A stretch of 64,000 nucleotides of DNA from positions 1 through 64,000 of the forward strand of contig JAZUJE010000022.1 of assembly GCA_045642565.1 (NCBI GenBank), in the 5' to 3' direction. Position 1 is the stretch's first letter. Every line of letters begins with the position of its first letter. Below are positions 7,837 to 15,809 of this stretch, one piece after another. The notes under the pieces were generated by a model, which saw only the letters and a program-made list of their open reading frames with translations, was not told the DNA's origin and searched no databases. Made by a program: the position numbers and the translations under genes. This DNA is from UBA1764 sp045642565 (lineage in GTDB: Bacteria; Bacillota; Clostridia; Peptostreptococcales; Anaerovoracaceae).

Positions 7837-8970
7837 TTATTTCTTCATTAATTTCCTATGTTTTTTCACGATGCTAACAAGAATATTTACCACTTTATCC
7901 ATTTCTTCCGGAGTGTTCTCTTCAGAAAAAGAAAAACGAAGAGCCCCTTCTATTTGATTTGGGCTTAAACCCATTGCATTAAGAACATGACTTCCTTTTT
8001 TCTTAGTATTCGAACTGCATGCAGAGCCTGTTGAAACGTATATTTCTTTTTCTTCAAGCATATGAAGCAATACTTCGCTTCTGCAATCTAAAAACGAAAC
8101 ATTAAGAACTGATGGAGCGGAATCTTTTGGAGTATTAATTATTGCGGTGTCTTCAAAATGCTCTATAATGCGTTTTCTTAAATACTCTTTTGGCACACCA
8201 TCAGGTCTTTTTAATGTTCTGACAGCCTCTCCAAGACCTGCAATAAGAGGAACAGATTCTGTGCCCGATCTGAAACCGGCTTCTTGCCCGCCGCCAAGCA
8301 TAAAACTCGGAATATGCACTGATTTTTTAATATATAATGCACCAATGCCTTTCGCGGCATGAATTTTATGACCCGAAATACTTAAAAAATCTACGCCAAG
8401 TTCTTTGACATCTGTATCGATTTTTCCAAATGATTGCACGGCATCTGTGTGAACCAACGCCTTTGAATTTTTATGAACATAGTCTGCGATTTCTTTAATT
8501 GGCATTATGCTTCCGACTTCGTTGTTGACATGCATTATGCTAACAAGAATCGTATCTTCTGTTAGTGCAGCTTTTAAGTCTTCCATATTTATTTGGCAAT
8601 TCTTATCAACAGGAAGATAAACAATGTCTGCACCTTGCTGTTTGCACCATTTTACAGGCTCCAAAACAGCCGGATGTTCAACTGCCGTAGTAATAATTCT
8701 TTGACCTTGCTTTTTCTTAGATTCCCAAACACCTTTTATAACTGTGTTGTTGCTTTCTGTTCCGCCCGATGTAAAGTAGATTTCTTCGGGACTTGCATTA
8801 AGAGCCTTAGCTATAATCGTGCGAGATTCTTTTACAAGTTTTTCTGCATTTAATCCAAGTCTATGCAAAGACGAAGGATTTCCAAAATCCTTCGTCATAG
8901 CATTTACCATTGTTTCTGCAACAGACTCTTTTACTTTTGTCGTTGCACTGTTATCTAAGTAAATAAACAT
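7837..8970 (-). CDS. Cysteine desulfurase (NifS/IscS family)
   Basis: A 377-residue pyridoxal-phosphate enzyme that takes sulfur from cysteine as a protein-bound persulfide. The PLP lysine lies in SGHKIHAAKGIGAL (about residue 200), preceded by the conserved HTDAVQ. The active-site cysteine lies in STGSACSSN (about residue 323). Directly followed by thiI, it is the typical Firmicute desulfurase dedicated to tRNA thiolation (the NifZ/IscS-ThiI arrangement); a wider role in Fe-S assembly is possible. No iscU follows. It starts 9 nt after the rny stop codon. Confidence 0.92.
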   Translation of the reverse strand: MFIYLDNSATTKVKESVAETMVNAMTKDFGNPSSLHRLGLNAEKLVKESRTIIAKALNASPEEIYFTSGGTESNNTVIKGVWESKKKQGQRIITTAVEHPAVLEPVKWCKQQGADIVYLPVDKNCQINMEDLKAALTEDTILVSIMHVNNEVGSIMPIKEIADYVHKNSKALVHTDAVQSFGKIDTDVKELGVDFLSISGHKIHAAKGIGALYIKKSVHIPSFMLGGGQEAGFRSGTESVPLIAGLGEAVRTLKRPDGVPKEYLRKRIIEHFEDTAIINTPKDSAPSVLNVSFLDCRSEVLLHMLEEKEIYVSTGSACSSNTKKKGSHVLNAMGLSPNQIEGALRFSFSEENTPEEMDKVVNILVSIVKKHRKLMKK

Positions 8971-8979
8971 TTCCTTCGT

Positions 8980-10533
8980 CTATTTTGCGTAATCTATTGC
9001 TCTTGTTTCTCTGATTACATTAACCTTAATCTGGCCCGGATATTCAAGTTCTGATTCAATTTTCTGTGAAATCTCACGAGCAAGAAGTGCCATTGCATCA
9101 TCGTTAATTTCATCCGGTTTTGCAATAATTCTAATTTCACGTCCGGCCTGAATTGCATATGACGATTCAACGCCCGGAGTTGTATTAGCGATTTCTTCGA
9201 GCTTTTGAAGTCTCTTGATATATGTATCAAGGGTTTCACGTCTTGCACCAGGACGAGCAGCACTAAGAGCATCGGCTGCAGCAACAAGGATTGCTTCTGC
9301 ACTCTTTGGTTCGTAATCACCATGGTGAGATGCCATAGCATCAATGACTGCTTCTGATTCTTTGTACTTCTTTAAGATATCAATACCGATATCTACATGT
9401 GTACCTTGAATTTCATGATCAAGTGATTTTCCTATATCATGAAGAAGGCCTGCACGTTTTGCAAGCTTTACATCCATGCCGAGTTCTCCGGCCATAAGAC
9501 CTGCAAGATGAGATACTTCTAAACTATGCTTAAGTACATTTTGACCATAAGAAGTTCTATAACGAAGTCTTCCAAGAAGCTTAACAAGCTCTGGATGGAG
9601 ATTGTGAATATCTGCTTCAAAGGTAGCTTCTTCACCGGCTTCTTTAATTGACTGGTTAACTTCCTTTGTAGCTTTTTCAACCATTTCTTCGATGCGAGCC
9701 GGATGGATACGACCATCTACAACAAGCTTTTCAAGAGCAAGTCTTGCAATTTCTCTTCTTACAGGATCAAATCCTGAAAGGATAACTGCTTCCGGAGTAT
9801 CGTCAATAATCAATTCAATACCTGTTGCCTGTTCAATTGCTCTGATGTTTCTACCTTCACGGCCGATAATTCTACCCTTCATTTCATCTGAAGGAATAGC
9901 TACAACCGATACGGTATTTTCTGCAACATGGTCTGCTGCGCAGCGCTGGATTGCGCCTGTAATGATTTCTTTTGCTTCGCGATCGGCTTCTTCTTTAGCC
10001 TTGGTCTCGATTTCTTTAATCATAATTGATGCTTCGCGGCGAACATCTCTTTCGATGTCTGCTAAGAGCATCTGTTTTGCTTCTTCTGCTGTGCATCCGG
10101 AAATTCTTTCGAGCTCTGCAATTTGCTTTTGCAGATTTGCATCTAATAATTTTTCCTTATCATTAAGAGATTGAAGCTTTCTATTGATTGTCTCTTCTTT
10201 ATGCTCGATAGATTCAAGTTTTTTATCGATGGATGCTTCTTTTTGAATAATTCGATTTTCTTGTTGTTTTACTTCGCTCTTTCTCTCACGAATTTCTTTT
10301 TCCGCTTCTATACGGATTTCGTGAGCTTCTTTTCTGGCGTCTGCCAAATTTTCTTTTCTTATTTGCTCCGAACGATTCTCTGCGTCTAAGATCAAATTCT
10401 TAGCTTGTGTCTCGGCGCTGCCTATTATCTTTTCAGCTTTGCTTTTTCTTAAGATATAACCAACTAATATTCCGATGACCAGAGAAGCCGCAGCAACAAT
10501 AGCAATTAAAGCTGTAATACTAATGTTACCCAT
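8980..10533 (-). CDS. rny: Ribonuclease Y
   Basis: A 517-residue membrane-anchored endoribonuclease that initiates mRNA decay. It has an N-terminal transmembrane helix (residues ~5-26), a long charged coiled coil (~30-200), a KH RNA-binding domain around GRIIGREGRNIRAIE (~222-236), and an HD metal-dependent domain with LLHDIGKSLDHE (~364). Length and order match Bacillus RNase Y. A strong AAGGAGG ribosome site precedes the ATG. A GC hairpin (GGGG/CCCC, about 10556-10574) lies in its short leader. It probably has its own promoter, because the MinD-like gene upstream ends at a terminator. Confidence 0.95.
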   Translation of the reverse strand: MGNISITALIAIVAAASLVIGILVGYILRKSKAEKIIGSAETQAKNLILDAENRSEQIRKENLADARKEAHEIRIEAEKEIRERKSEVKQQENRIIQKEASIDKKLESIEHKEETINRKLQSLNDKEKLLDANLQKQIAELERISGCTAEEAKQMLLADIERDVRREASIMIKEIETKAKEEADREAKEIITGAIQRCAADHVAENTVSVVAIPSDEMKGRIIGREGRNIRAIEQATGIELIIDDTPEAVILSGFDPVRREIARLALEKLVVDGRIHPARIEEMVEKATKEVNQSIKEAGEEATFEADIHNLHPELVKLLGRLRYRTSYGQNVLKHSLEVSHLAGLMAGELGMDVKLAKRAGLLHDIGKSLDHEIQGTHVDIGIDILKKYKESEAVIDAMASHHGDYEPKSAEAILVAAADALSAARPGARRETLDTYIKRLQKLEEIANTTPGVESSYAIQAGREIRIIAKPDEINDDAMALLAREISQKIESELEYPGQIKVNVIRETRAIDYAK

Positions 10534-10650
10534 ATTTGCCTCCTTGGCTTATTAACGGGGTCTAAGCCCCCTTGAGATAATTTCAGATGATAAAAATCTA
10601 TATGTAAAAGATAATTATTACCTACCACCCTTTATTGTACTATAAAAAAA

Positions 10651-10675
10651 GAGAACTTTCCATTGAAAAGTTCCC
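10651..10675 (-). terminator. Terminator after the MinD-like gene
   Basis: The arms GAACTTT (10653-10659) and AAAGTTC (10667-10673) form a hairpin that, read on the minus strand, ends in a run of seven T (10644-10650). It lies 30 nt past the stop codon of the MinD-like gene and separates it from rny. Confidence 0.8.
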
Positions 10676-10703
10676 TTTTTCTAAGCATTTTATTTTTTTA
10701 AAT

Positions 10704-11426
10704 CTATCCAAGCATTCTATTGACGATTTCATCTACATTTTTGCTTATGTACGAATGCTCGTCAGCAAATACCGGACGGCCTATATTGTTTCCAATTTGT
10801 ATGCTTTCGTCATAAGGTATGATTCCGGCCATAGGTATGGTGAAAATTTTCATCATATCATCTATACTCGGAGCATATTCATTGCTTTCCAAGTCAAAAT
10901 GAACCATATTGATTACGAAGCATCTGCTTAAGACACCGAGCGATTTTAACCTTCTGTCAACTGCATCTGAATTTCTAAGTGAAAGAGGATCCGGAGTGAC
11001 AAGCAAAACTGCACTATCAGCGCCAGAGGCTACTTGATTAAGATTTGCACCAACAGAAGACGGGCTATCAATTACAACATAGTCAAAGTCTTTTTTCAAT
11101 TGATTGATTAATGCTTTGATATGTCCTTCTGATATACCCTTAATAATTTTGTTTTGAGTCGATTCAAGTAAGTATAATTCGCCATATTGCGGGTCTGCTT
11201 TAACTATAGCTTTTTCAACCTTGCAAACTCCTGTAAAGATATCGCCAAGGTCGAAAATAACCTTATCCTCGAGCCCAAGATAAATATCGGTATTTCTCAA
11301 ACCAAAATTAAGGTCTAAAATGCATACCTTATAACCTCTTCTGGCAAGGATTACAGCCATCGCAATTGTAAATGTAGTTTTTCCGCAGCCACCTTTCCCG
11401 GAAGCTACTAATATACTTCTACCCAT
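10704..11426 (-). CDS. MinD-like ParA-family ATPase (orphan)
   Basis: A 240-residue deviant Walker-A ATPase. ASGKGGCGKTT (residues 9-19) carries the signature lysine, LDLNFGLRNTDIYLGL (about 39-54) matches the MinD region after the P-loop, and VVIDSPSS is the switch II/Walker B region. MinD oscillates or caps cell poles to position the division septum. The usual C-terminal amphipathic membrane-targeting helix is not evident: the protein ends HSYISKNVDEIVNRMLG and is about 25 residues shorter than typical MinD. No minC or minE adjoins it. FlhG-like or other orphan roles are alternatives. Confidence 0.75.
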   Translation of the reverse strand: MGRSILVASGKGGCGKTTFTIAMAVILARRGYKVCILDLNFGLRNTDIYLGLEDKVIFDLGDIFTGVCKVEKAIVKADPQYGELYLLESTQNKIIKGISEGHIKALINQLKKDFDYVVIDSPSSVGANLNQVASGADSAVLLVTPDPLSLRNSDAVDRRLKSLGVLSRCFVINMVHFDLESNEYAPSIDDMMKIFTIPMAGIIPYDESIQIGNNIGRPVFADEHSYISKNVDEIVNRMLG

Positions 11427-11520
11427 ATATTTCCCTTGCTTCTAAAACAATCGATTTTTAACTATTTTATCAAATTTTAGCGATTTATTAAAGCAAAAAT
11501 AAGCAAATCTGTGGGCTTTT

Positions 11521-12204
11521 CTATGCAAAAATCTCTCTTTCTTTGTCCAGCAAGCTCGTATAGCAGTTGTTGCCTATGACCAAATGGTCGAGCACTTGTA
11601 TCCCCAAAACCCGTCCGGAAGCCACAATTTGCTTTGTACTGCTTATGTCACCTTTTGATGGGGTGCAGTCTCCTGATGGGTGGTTGTGAGCTAAGATTAT
11701 TCCGGCGGCCCCTTTCCTTATCGCAGGAGCAAAAACCTCTCTTGGGTGGGCTCCGGCCTCACTGATGCCCCCGATAGAAATATCCTGCTTGCCAATCAAG
11801 CAATTGTGAACATCCAGCATAGCAATGCGAACAACTTCTTTATTTAGAAATCTCATATCTTCCATAAACAATCTCGCAATTGTTTCGGAATTATCTATCA
11901 AAATCTTATCATCTCTGGGTGTTGTCGCAATTCGCCTGCCGAACTCGATTGCCGCAACCAAACTACAGGCCTTGGCCAAGCCAATGCCTTTTACAGACAT
12001 AAATTCTTCGGGTTCGTAATTTGAGAACTTGCTTAAAGAGCCCTGCTCTATTGACAGTACTCTTGAAGCTAAAGAAATAGCGGATTCGTTTTTCGACCCG
12101 CTTGAGATTAGAACAGCTATCAGCTCTGAATTCGAAAGGCTTTTTACACCCGAATACATAAGCTTTTCTCTTGGCCGTTCACATTTAGGTAAATCTTGTA
12201 TCAT
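11521..12204 (-). CDS. radC: RadC family JAB-domain protein
   Basis: A 227-residue protein with an N-terminal helix-hairpin-helix-like region (SVKGIGLAKACSLVAAIEFGRR, about residues 69-90, near the DNA-binding fold of RadC) and a C-terminal JAMM/JAB metalloprotease-like core, AHNHPSGDCTPSKGD (about 173-187). The H-x-H...D metal ligands are intact. Biochemical function is unsettled; the old recombination-repair assignment is doubtful. It overlaps maf by 20 nt. The maf-radC pair is the left end of the widespread maf-radC-mreBCD-minCD block; here a MinD-like gene follows directly. Confidence 0.9.
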   Translation of the reverse strand: MIQDLPKCERPREKLMYSGVKSLSNSELIAVLISSGSKNESAISLASRVLSIEQGSLSKFSNYEPEEFMSVKGIGLAKACSLVAAIEFGRRIATTPRDDKILIDNSETIARLFMEDMRFLNKEVVRIAMLDVHNCLIGKQDISIGGISEAGAHPREVFAPAIRKGAAGIILAHNHPSGDCTPSKGDISSTKQIVASGRVLGIQVLDHLVIGNNCYTSLLDKEREIFA

Positions 12205-12763
12205 TTAGCAGTCTTTCCTTGATCTCTTCATATGGGAAACCTACGACATTATCATAAGCCCCTTCTATGTGATCAATATTCTTTCGGAAAGCCCCTTGTA
12301 TTGCATAAGCCCCGGCTTTATCCATAGGCTCACCCGTCTTTATATATTCACGGATATATTCATCACTATACCTTTTAAAGTATACACCTGTGAGACTGCT
12401 GAAAACAAGTGTAAATTTTGGATAATTTTGTAAAATGCATACTCCCGAAATTACTTCGTGCTTTTGACCATTCAGCTCGGATAAAATCCTAAAAGCATCA
12501 TCTTCGTTCTTTGGCTTTCCTATAACTTTTCCATTATGAACTACGACTGTATCACAAGCTAATACAAGTCCGTTTTGAGGACCGACAGACAAAGCCTTTC
12601 TAAGCGCTAAAGCCATTACAGTTTGCGCCGGAGTTAAATCTAAATGAATATTTTCTTCACATGTTGGTTTAACAACTGTAAAGTTTATTCCATCATCTTC
12701 TAAAATTTTAATTCGCCTCGGGGATCCCGAGGCGAGTATTATATGTTTATCCTTTAATAACAT
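12185..12763 (-). CDS. maf: Maf family nucleoside triphosphate pyrophosphatase
   Basis: A protein of about 192 residues. It opens with the Maf signature IILASGSPRRIKIL and contains the conserved VLACDTVVVHNGKVIGKP segment with the catalytic aspartate. It hydrolyses non-canonical nucleotides (dTTP/UTP or m5U/pseudouridine triphosphates in characterised members) and has been tied to septum inhibition. The start is set at the ATG at 12763; a TTG one codon earlier is less likely. It overlaps cmk by 17 nt. A perfect 10-bp GC hairpin (12713-12735) lies inside the SGSPRR codons. Confidence 0.92.
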   Translation of the reverse strand: MLLKDKHIILASGSPRRIKILEDDGINFTVVKPTCEENIHLDLTPAQTVMALALRKALSVGPQNGLVLACDTVVVHNGKVIGKPKNEDDAFRILSELNGQKHEVISGVCILQNYPKFTLVFSSLTGVYFKRYSDEYIREYIKTGEPMDKAGAYAIQGAFRKNIDHIEGAYDNVVGFPYEEIKERLLNDTRFT

Positions 12764-13400
12764 CAAATATCTTTTTTGTAACTTCTTCTATAGACATGTT
12801 GCTTGTGTCTATTTCTATTGCATCTTCGGCCTTTTTAAGTGGTCTGAATTCGCGGGTTGAATCTTGAAGGTCGCGCTGCATCATATCAGCTTTCACCTTT
12901 TCAAATTCTACCTGTTCGCCTTTTTCTTGCAACTCTAATGTTCTTCTTTGAGCACGAACATCGGCATCAGCAGTTAAAAAGAATTTATATTCGGCATCAG
13001 GAAATACAACTGTTCCGATGTCTCTGCCATCCATTATAACGCTTTTTCTTTCGCCCATGGCCTGCTGAAGATCTGTAAGTTTGTAACGTATTGCCGGAAT
13101 TGCCGAGCTTGGACTTGCAAGTGCGCTCACCTCAGGAGTTCTTATTATTCCTGAAATGTCTTCCCCGTCGAGATAGGTTTTGCCGCACGCAAAATCGACA
13201 TCTGTTGTATCAAGCATCTTTGCAAGAGCTTTTTCATCTTTATAATCTGTGCCAGTACGAATCAGTTTCACTGCTATTGCACGGTACATTGCACCGGTGT
13301 CAATATAGTCAATATTTAATTCTTTTGCTACGGCTTTTGCAATTGTAGATTTGCCTGCTCCGGCAGGGCCATCAACCGCAATGCGAATTTTATTTTTCAA
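12747..13400 (-). CDS. cmk: Cytidylate kinase
   Basis: A 217-residue (d)CMP kinase. The P-loop is DGPAGAGKSTIAK, followed by YIDTGAMYRA and MDGRDIGTVVFPDA, all standard for Cmk. The chosen start is a TTG at 13400, preceded at good spacing by AAGGAAAG inside the end of nrdR. It gives LKNKIRIAVDG, matching other Cmk N-termini. The longer frame to an ATG at 13448 would add 16 atypical residues and has no ribosome site. It overlaps the nrdR stop by 11 nt. In many Firmicutes rpsA or ispH follows; here maf does. Confidence 0.9.
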   Translation of the reverse strand: MKNKIRIAVDGPAGAGKSTIAKAVAKELNIDYIDTGAMYRAIAVKLIRTGTDYKDEKALAKMLDTTDVDFACGKTYLDGEDISGIIRTPEVSALASPSSAIPAIRYKLTDLQQAMGERKSVIMDGRDIGTVVFPDAEYKFFLTADADVRAQRRTLELQEKGEQVEFEKVKADMMQRDLQDSTREFRPLKKAEDAIEIDTSNMSIEEVTKKIFDVIKG

Positions 13401-13866
13401 CTTTCTTTCCTTTTTCGTGATTAACCAATTTTTCGATTTCGGATACAAAGGTTTCTACATCTGTAAATTTTCTGTATACAGATGCAAATCTTACGTATGC
13501 AACCTGGTCAAGGTCTTTAAGATGATCCATAACGGCATTACCGATAAATTCTGTGCTAACTTCTTTTTCCATCTGGCTGCTAAGTCTTCTTTCAATATCA
13601 ATAACTATAGCTTCCATCTGTTCAAGTGTAACAGGACGTTTTTGGCATGCACGAATAATTCCATTTAAAATTTTTGCACGATCAAATTGTTCACGACTGC
13701 CATCTCTTTTAACAACCATAAAGAGAACTTCTTCTACTTTTTCATAGGTTGTAAATCTTTTACCGCAAACTTCGCATTCTCTACGTCTTCTGATTGCGTT
13801 ACCTTCTTCGGTTGGTCTGGAGTCGATTACCTTGGTGTCTGGTGTGTTACAAAAAGGACAATTCAT
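13390..13866 (-). CDS. nrdR: Transcriptional repressor NrdR
   Basis: A 158-residue repressor of ribonucleotide reductase genes. An N-terminal zinc ribbon uses C3, C6, C31 and C34, followed by the basic DNA-binding stretch NAIRRRREC and an ATP-cone domain (about residues 48-138, VVKRDGSREQFDRAKI) that senses ATP/dATP. Full length. The ribosome site is AGGAG, 10 nt before the ATG. It is the first gene of the nrdR-cmk-maf-radC-minD run. No nrd genes or obvious NrdR boxes are in the window, so its targets lie elsewhere. Confidence 0.95.
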   Translation of the reverse strand: MNCPFCNTPDTKVIDSRPTEEGNAIRRRRECEVCGKRFTTYEKVEEVLFMVVKRDGSREQFDRAKILNGIIRACQKRPVTLEQMEAIVIDIERRLSSQMEKEVSTEFIGNAVMDHLKDLDQVAYVRFASVYRKFTDVETFVSEIEKLVNHEKGKKVEK

Positions 13867-13911
13867 TTGTTTTTCTCTCCTAATACTTCTATAATTTTAC
13901 TGGTAATTTTT

Positions 13912-13941
13912 ATTATATACCATATATAGTAGGTTATACAA
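13912..13941 (-). promoter_or_regulatory. Promoter of nrdR-cmk-maf-radC
   Basis: Minus-strand TTGTAT (13941-13936), an 18-nt spacer and TATAAT (13917-13912), about 45 nt upstream of the nrdR start. Confidence 0.55.
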
Positions 13942-13974
13942 GTGTTATTGATATTTTAGTATATATAAATCATG

Positions 13975-14138
13975 CCGCTCGGGCCGATTGCACTATGAAC
14001 GACTTATATTAATTCAGCTCGTGACGAATGCAATGCGAGTGAACACTAAGGGCGTCCCGCAGGCCGCACGAAGGGTGAGCTTGCGAGCCCTGAGCAGGCC
14101 GAAACGGTGTTCACGAGCGTTGCAATCGGCCCGAGCGG
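13975..14138. repeat. Palindromic intergenic element, copy 2
   Basis: The outer arms 13975-13992 and 14121-14138 are perfect 18-bp complements. A second stem pairs 14029-14046 with 14107-14124 (15 of 18, plus a wobble). The element is strikingly GC-rich within an AT-rich spacer. Its centre (14066-14099) is the reverse complement of the centre of the element at 5762-5860, with 3 differences in 32 nt; the flanking arms differ. It fills most of the 318-nt gap between divergent nrdR and prfC. It may be a REP/MITE-like repeat or a structured RNA. Confidence 0.75.
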
Positions 14139-14145
14139 GTTTTAC

Positions 14146-14174
14146 TTTATATAAGGCCAATTTTATGCTAAAAT
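14146..14174 (+). promoter_or_regulatory. Promoter of prfC
   Basis: TTTATA (14146-14151), a 17-nt spacer and TAAAAT (14169-14174), with a TG one base before the -10 (extended -10). Transcription would begin near 14180-14182, only a few bases before the prfC ATG at 14185. Confidence 0.5.
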
Positions 14175-14184
14175 ACACTTTGTT

Positions 14185-15780
14185 ATGAATAAAAAAGATT
14201 TAGAAAAAGAAATATCACGCCGCCGCATCTTTGGTATTATTTCTCACCCTGATGCCGGCAAAACAACATTAACAGAAAAACTGCTTTTGCATGGCGGAGC
14301 TATCAGACAAGCCGGCACAGTAAAAGCAAGAAGAAACAGCAAATTTGCTACATCAGACTGGATGGAAATTGAAAAGCAAAGAGGCATTTCTGTTACATCT
14401 TCTGTTATGCAGTTTGAATATAACGATAAAGTAATTTCCATTATGGATACTCCGGGTCACAATGACTTCGGCGAAGACACCTATCGTATTTTAACCTCTG
14501 TAGACAGTGCAGTAATGGTAATCGATGCCGCAAAAGGTATTGAGACACAAACAAAAAAGCTGTTCAAAGTTTGTAAGATGAGAGAAATTCCTATCTTCAC
14601 ATTTATGAACAAGCTTGACCGTGAAGCAAGAAACCCACTTGAACTTTTATCAGAACTTGAAGAAGTTCTTGGTATGCCTGCCGCAGCTGCAAGCTGGCCA
14701 ATAGGTTCAGGTTTAAACTTCCAAGGCATATATGACATACTTACCAACAGAGTCTATCTCTATAAAGAGAATAAAGATTTTGAACTTGGCCCTGACGGAG
14801 TCTTTGGACCCGAACTTGAGCCTATTCTTACACAGTACAATCTTAAAGAGCTTCGCGAAGAAATGGAGCTTTTACAAGGTGCAGGCTATGCAGTTGATAA
14901 AGAGCTGATTCTTTCCGGAGAATTAACTCCTGTTTTCTTTGGATCAGCATTGGCAGACTTTGGAGTAACATGCTTCTTAGAGCATTTCCTTGATATGTCA
15001 CCTGCTCCGGGAAACAGAAAAACAACAGACGGCGAAGTAAACCCATTAGATGATTTCTTTAGCGGATTTATTTTTAAGATTCAGGCTAATATGAATCCGG
15101 CACATAGAGACAGATTAGCGTTCTTTAGAATTTGCAGTGGCGAATTTGAAAAAGGCATGATGTGCACTCTTTCAAGAACCGGAAAGCCAATTAAAATTGC
15201 ACAATCGACTCAGCTTATGGCAAACGAACGAGAAAATGTTGAAAGTGCTTTACCGGGAGATGTAATAGGTATCTATGATACCGGAAATTTCCAAATCGGA
15301 GACACATTGACAGATTCAAAAAAGCAATTGTTCTTTGAGCCTCTCCCAACCTTCCCTCCGGAATTATTTGCCAGAGTTTCAGCTAAAGACAGTATGAAAA
15401 CGAAGCAATTCCAAAAAGGTGTAGAGCAGCTTGCGCAAGAAGGTGCGATTCAGGTTTATCACAACGAATATAATGAAGTAATTATTGGTGCCGTAGGCCA
15501 GCTGCAATTTGAGGTTTTCCAATACAGACTCGAAAACGAATATAATGCAGAGCTTAGAATGACTCCTATCGAGTATACTTTAGCAAGATGGCTCAAGAAT
15601 CCGGATTTAGATTTTGTTAAATCAAAAATTGATTCAAGAACAATGCTTGTATTTGATAGATTTGAAAGACCAATGTTACTCTTTGCTAATCCATTTACTC
15701 TTAATTATTATCAGGAACGTTTCCCTGAAATTGAACTTCAAGAAGCTATGGAGACAGAAAGAGTTGTTGAGAAAGCATAA
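14185..15780 (+). CDS. prfC: Peptide chain release factor 3
   Basis: A 531-residue translational GTPase that recycles RF1/RF2 after termination. G motifs: SHPDAGKTTLTEKL (G1, about residues 20-33), the RF3-specific SDWMEIEKQRGISVTSS, DTPGHNDFGEDT (G3) and MNKLDREA (G4). Domains II and III follow, including the usual C-terminal RF3 region. Length is typical. It is monocistronic: promoter at 14146-14174 and a strong terminator just after the stop. No Shine-Dalgarno sequence precedes the ATG. A seven-codon frame at 14165-14188 overlaps the start as ATGA. Confidence 0.95.
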   Translation: MNKKDLEKEISRRRIFGIISHPDAGKTTLTEKLLLHGGAIRQAGTVKARRNSKFATSDWMEIEKQRGISVTSSVMQFEYNDKVISIMDTPGHNDFGEDTYRILTSVDSAVMVIDAAKGIETQTKKLFKVCKMREIPIFTFMNKLDREARNPLELLSELEEVLGMPAAAASWPIGSGLNFQGIYDILTNRVYLYKENKDFELGPDGVFGPELEPILTQYNLKELREEMELLQGAGYAVDKELILSGELTPVFFGSALADFGVTCFLEHFLDMSPAPGNRKTTDGEVNPLDDFFSGFIFKIQANMNPAHRDRLAFFRICSGEFEKGMMCTLSRTGKPIKIAQSTQLMANERENVESALPGDVIGIYDTGNFQIGDTLTDSKKQLFFEPLPTFPPELFARVSAKDSMKTKQFQKGVEQLAQEGAIQVYHNEYNEVIIGAVGQLQFEVFQYRLENEYNAELRMTPIEYTLARWLKNPDLDFVKSKIDSRTMLVFDRFERPMLLFANPFTLNYYQERFPEIELQEAMETERVVEKA

Positions 15781-15781
15781 A

Positions 15782-15804
15782 AAATCCGGCTTAAAGCCGG
15801 ATTT
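15782..15804. terminator. Bidirectional terminator between prfC and a convergent lipoprotein gene
   Basis: Arms AAATCCGGC and GCCGGATTT form a 9-bp stem with loop TTAAA, followed by T-rich DNA on the plus strand and preceded by A-rich DNA that reads as T on the minus strand. It directly follows the prfC stop codon. Confidence 0.9.
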
Positions 15805-15809
15805 TTATT

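Noticed and set aside
13401..13448. Extended cmk start at an ATG at 13448
   Set aside because: It lies deep inside nrdR, has no ribosome site and adds 16 residues absent from the usual Cmk N-terminus; the TTG at 13400 has AAGGAAAG at good spacing.
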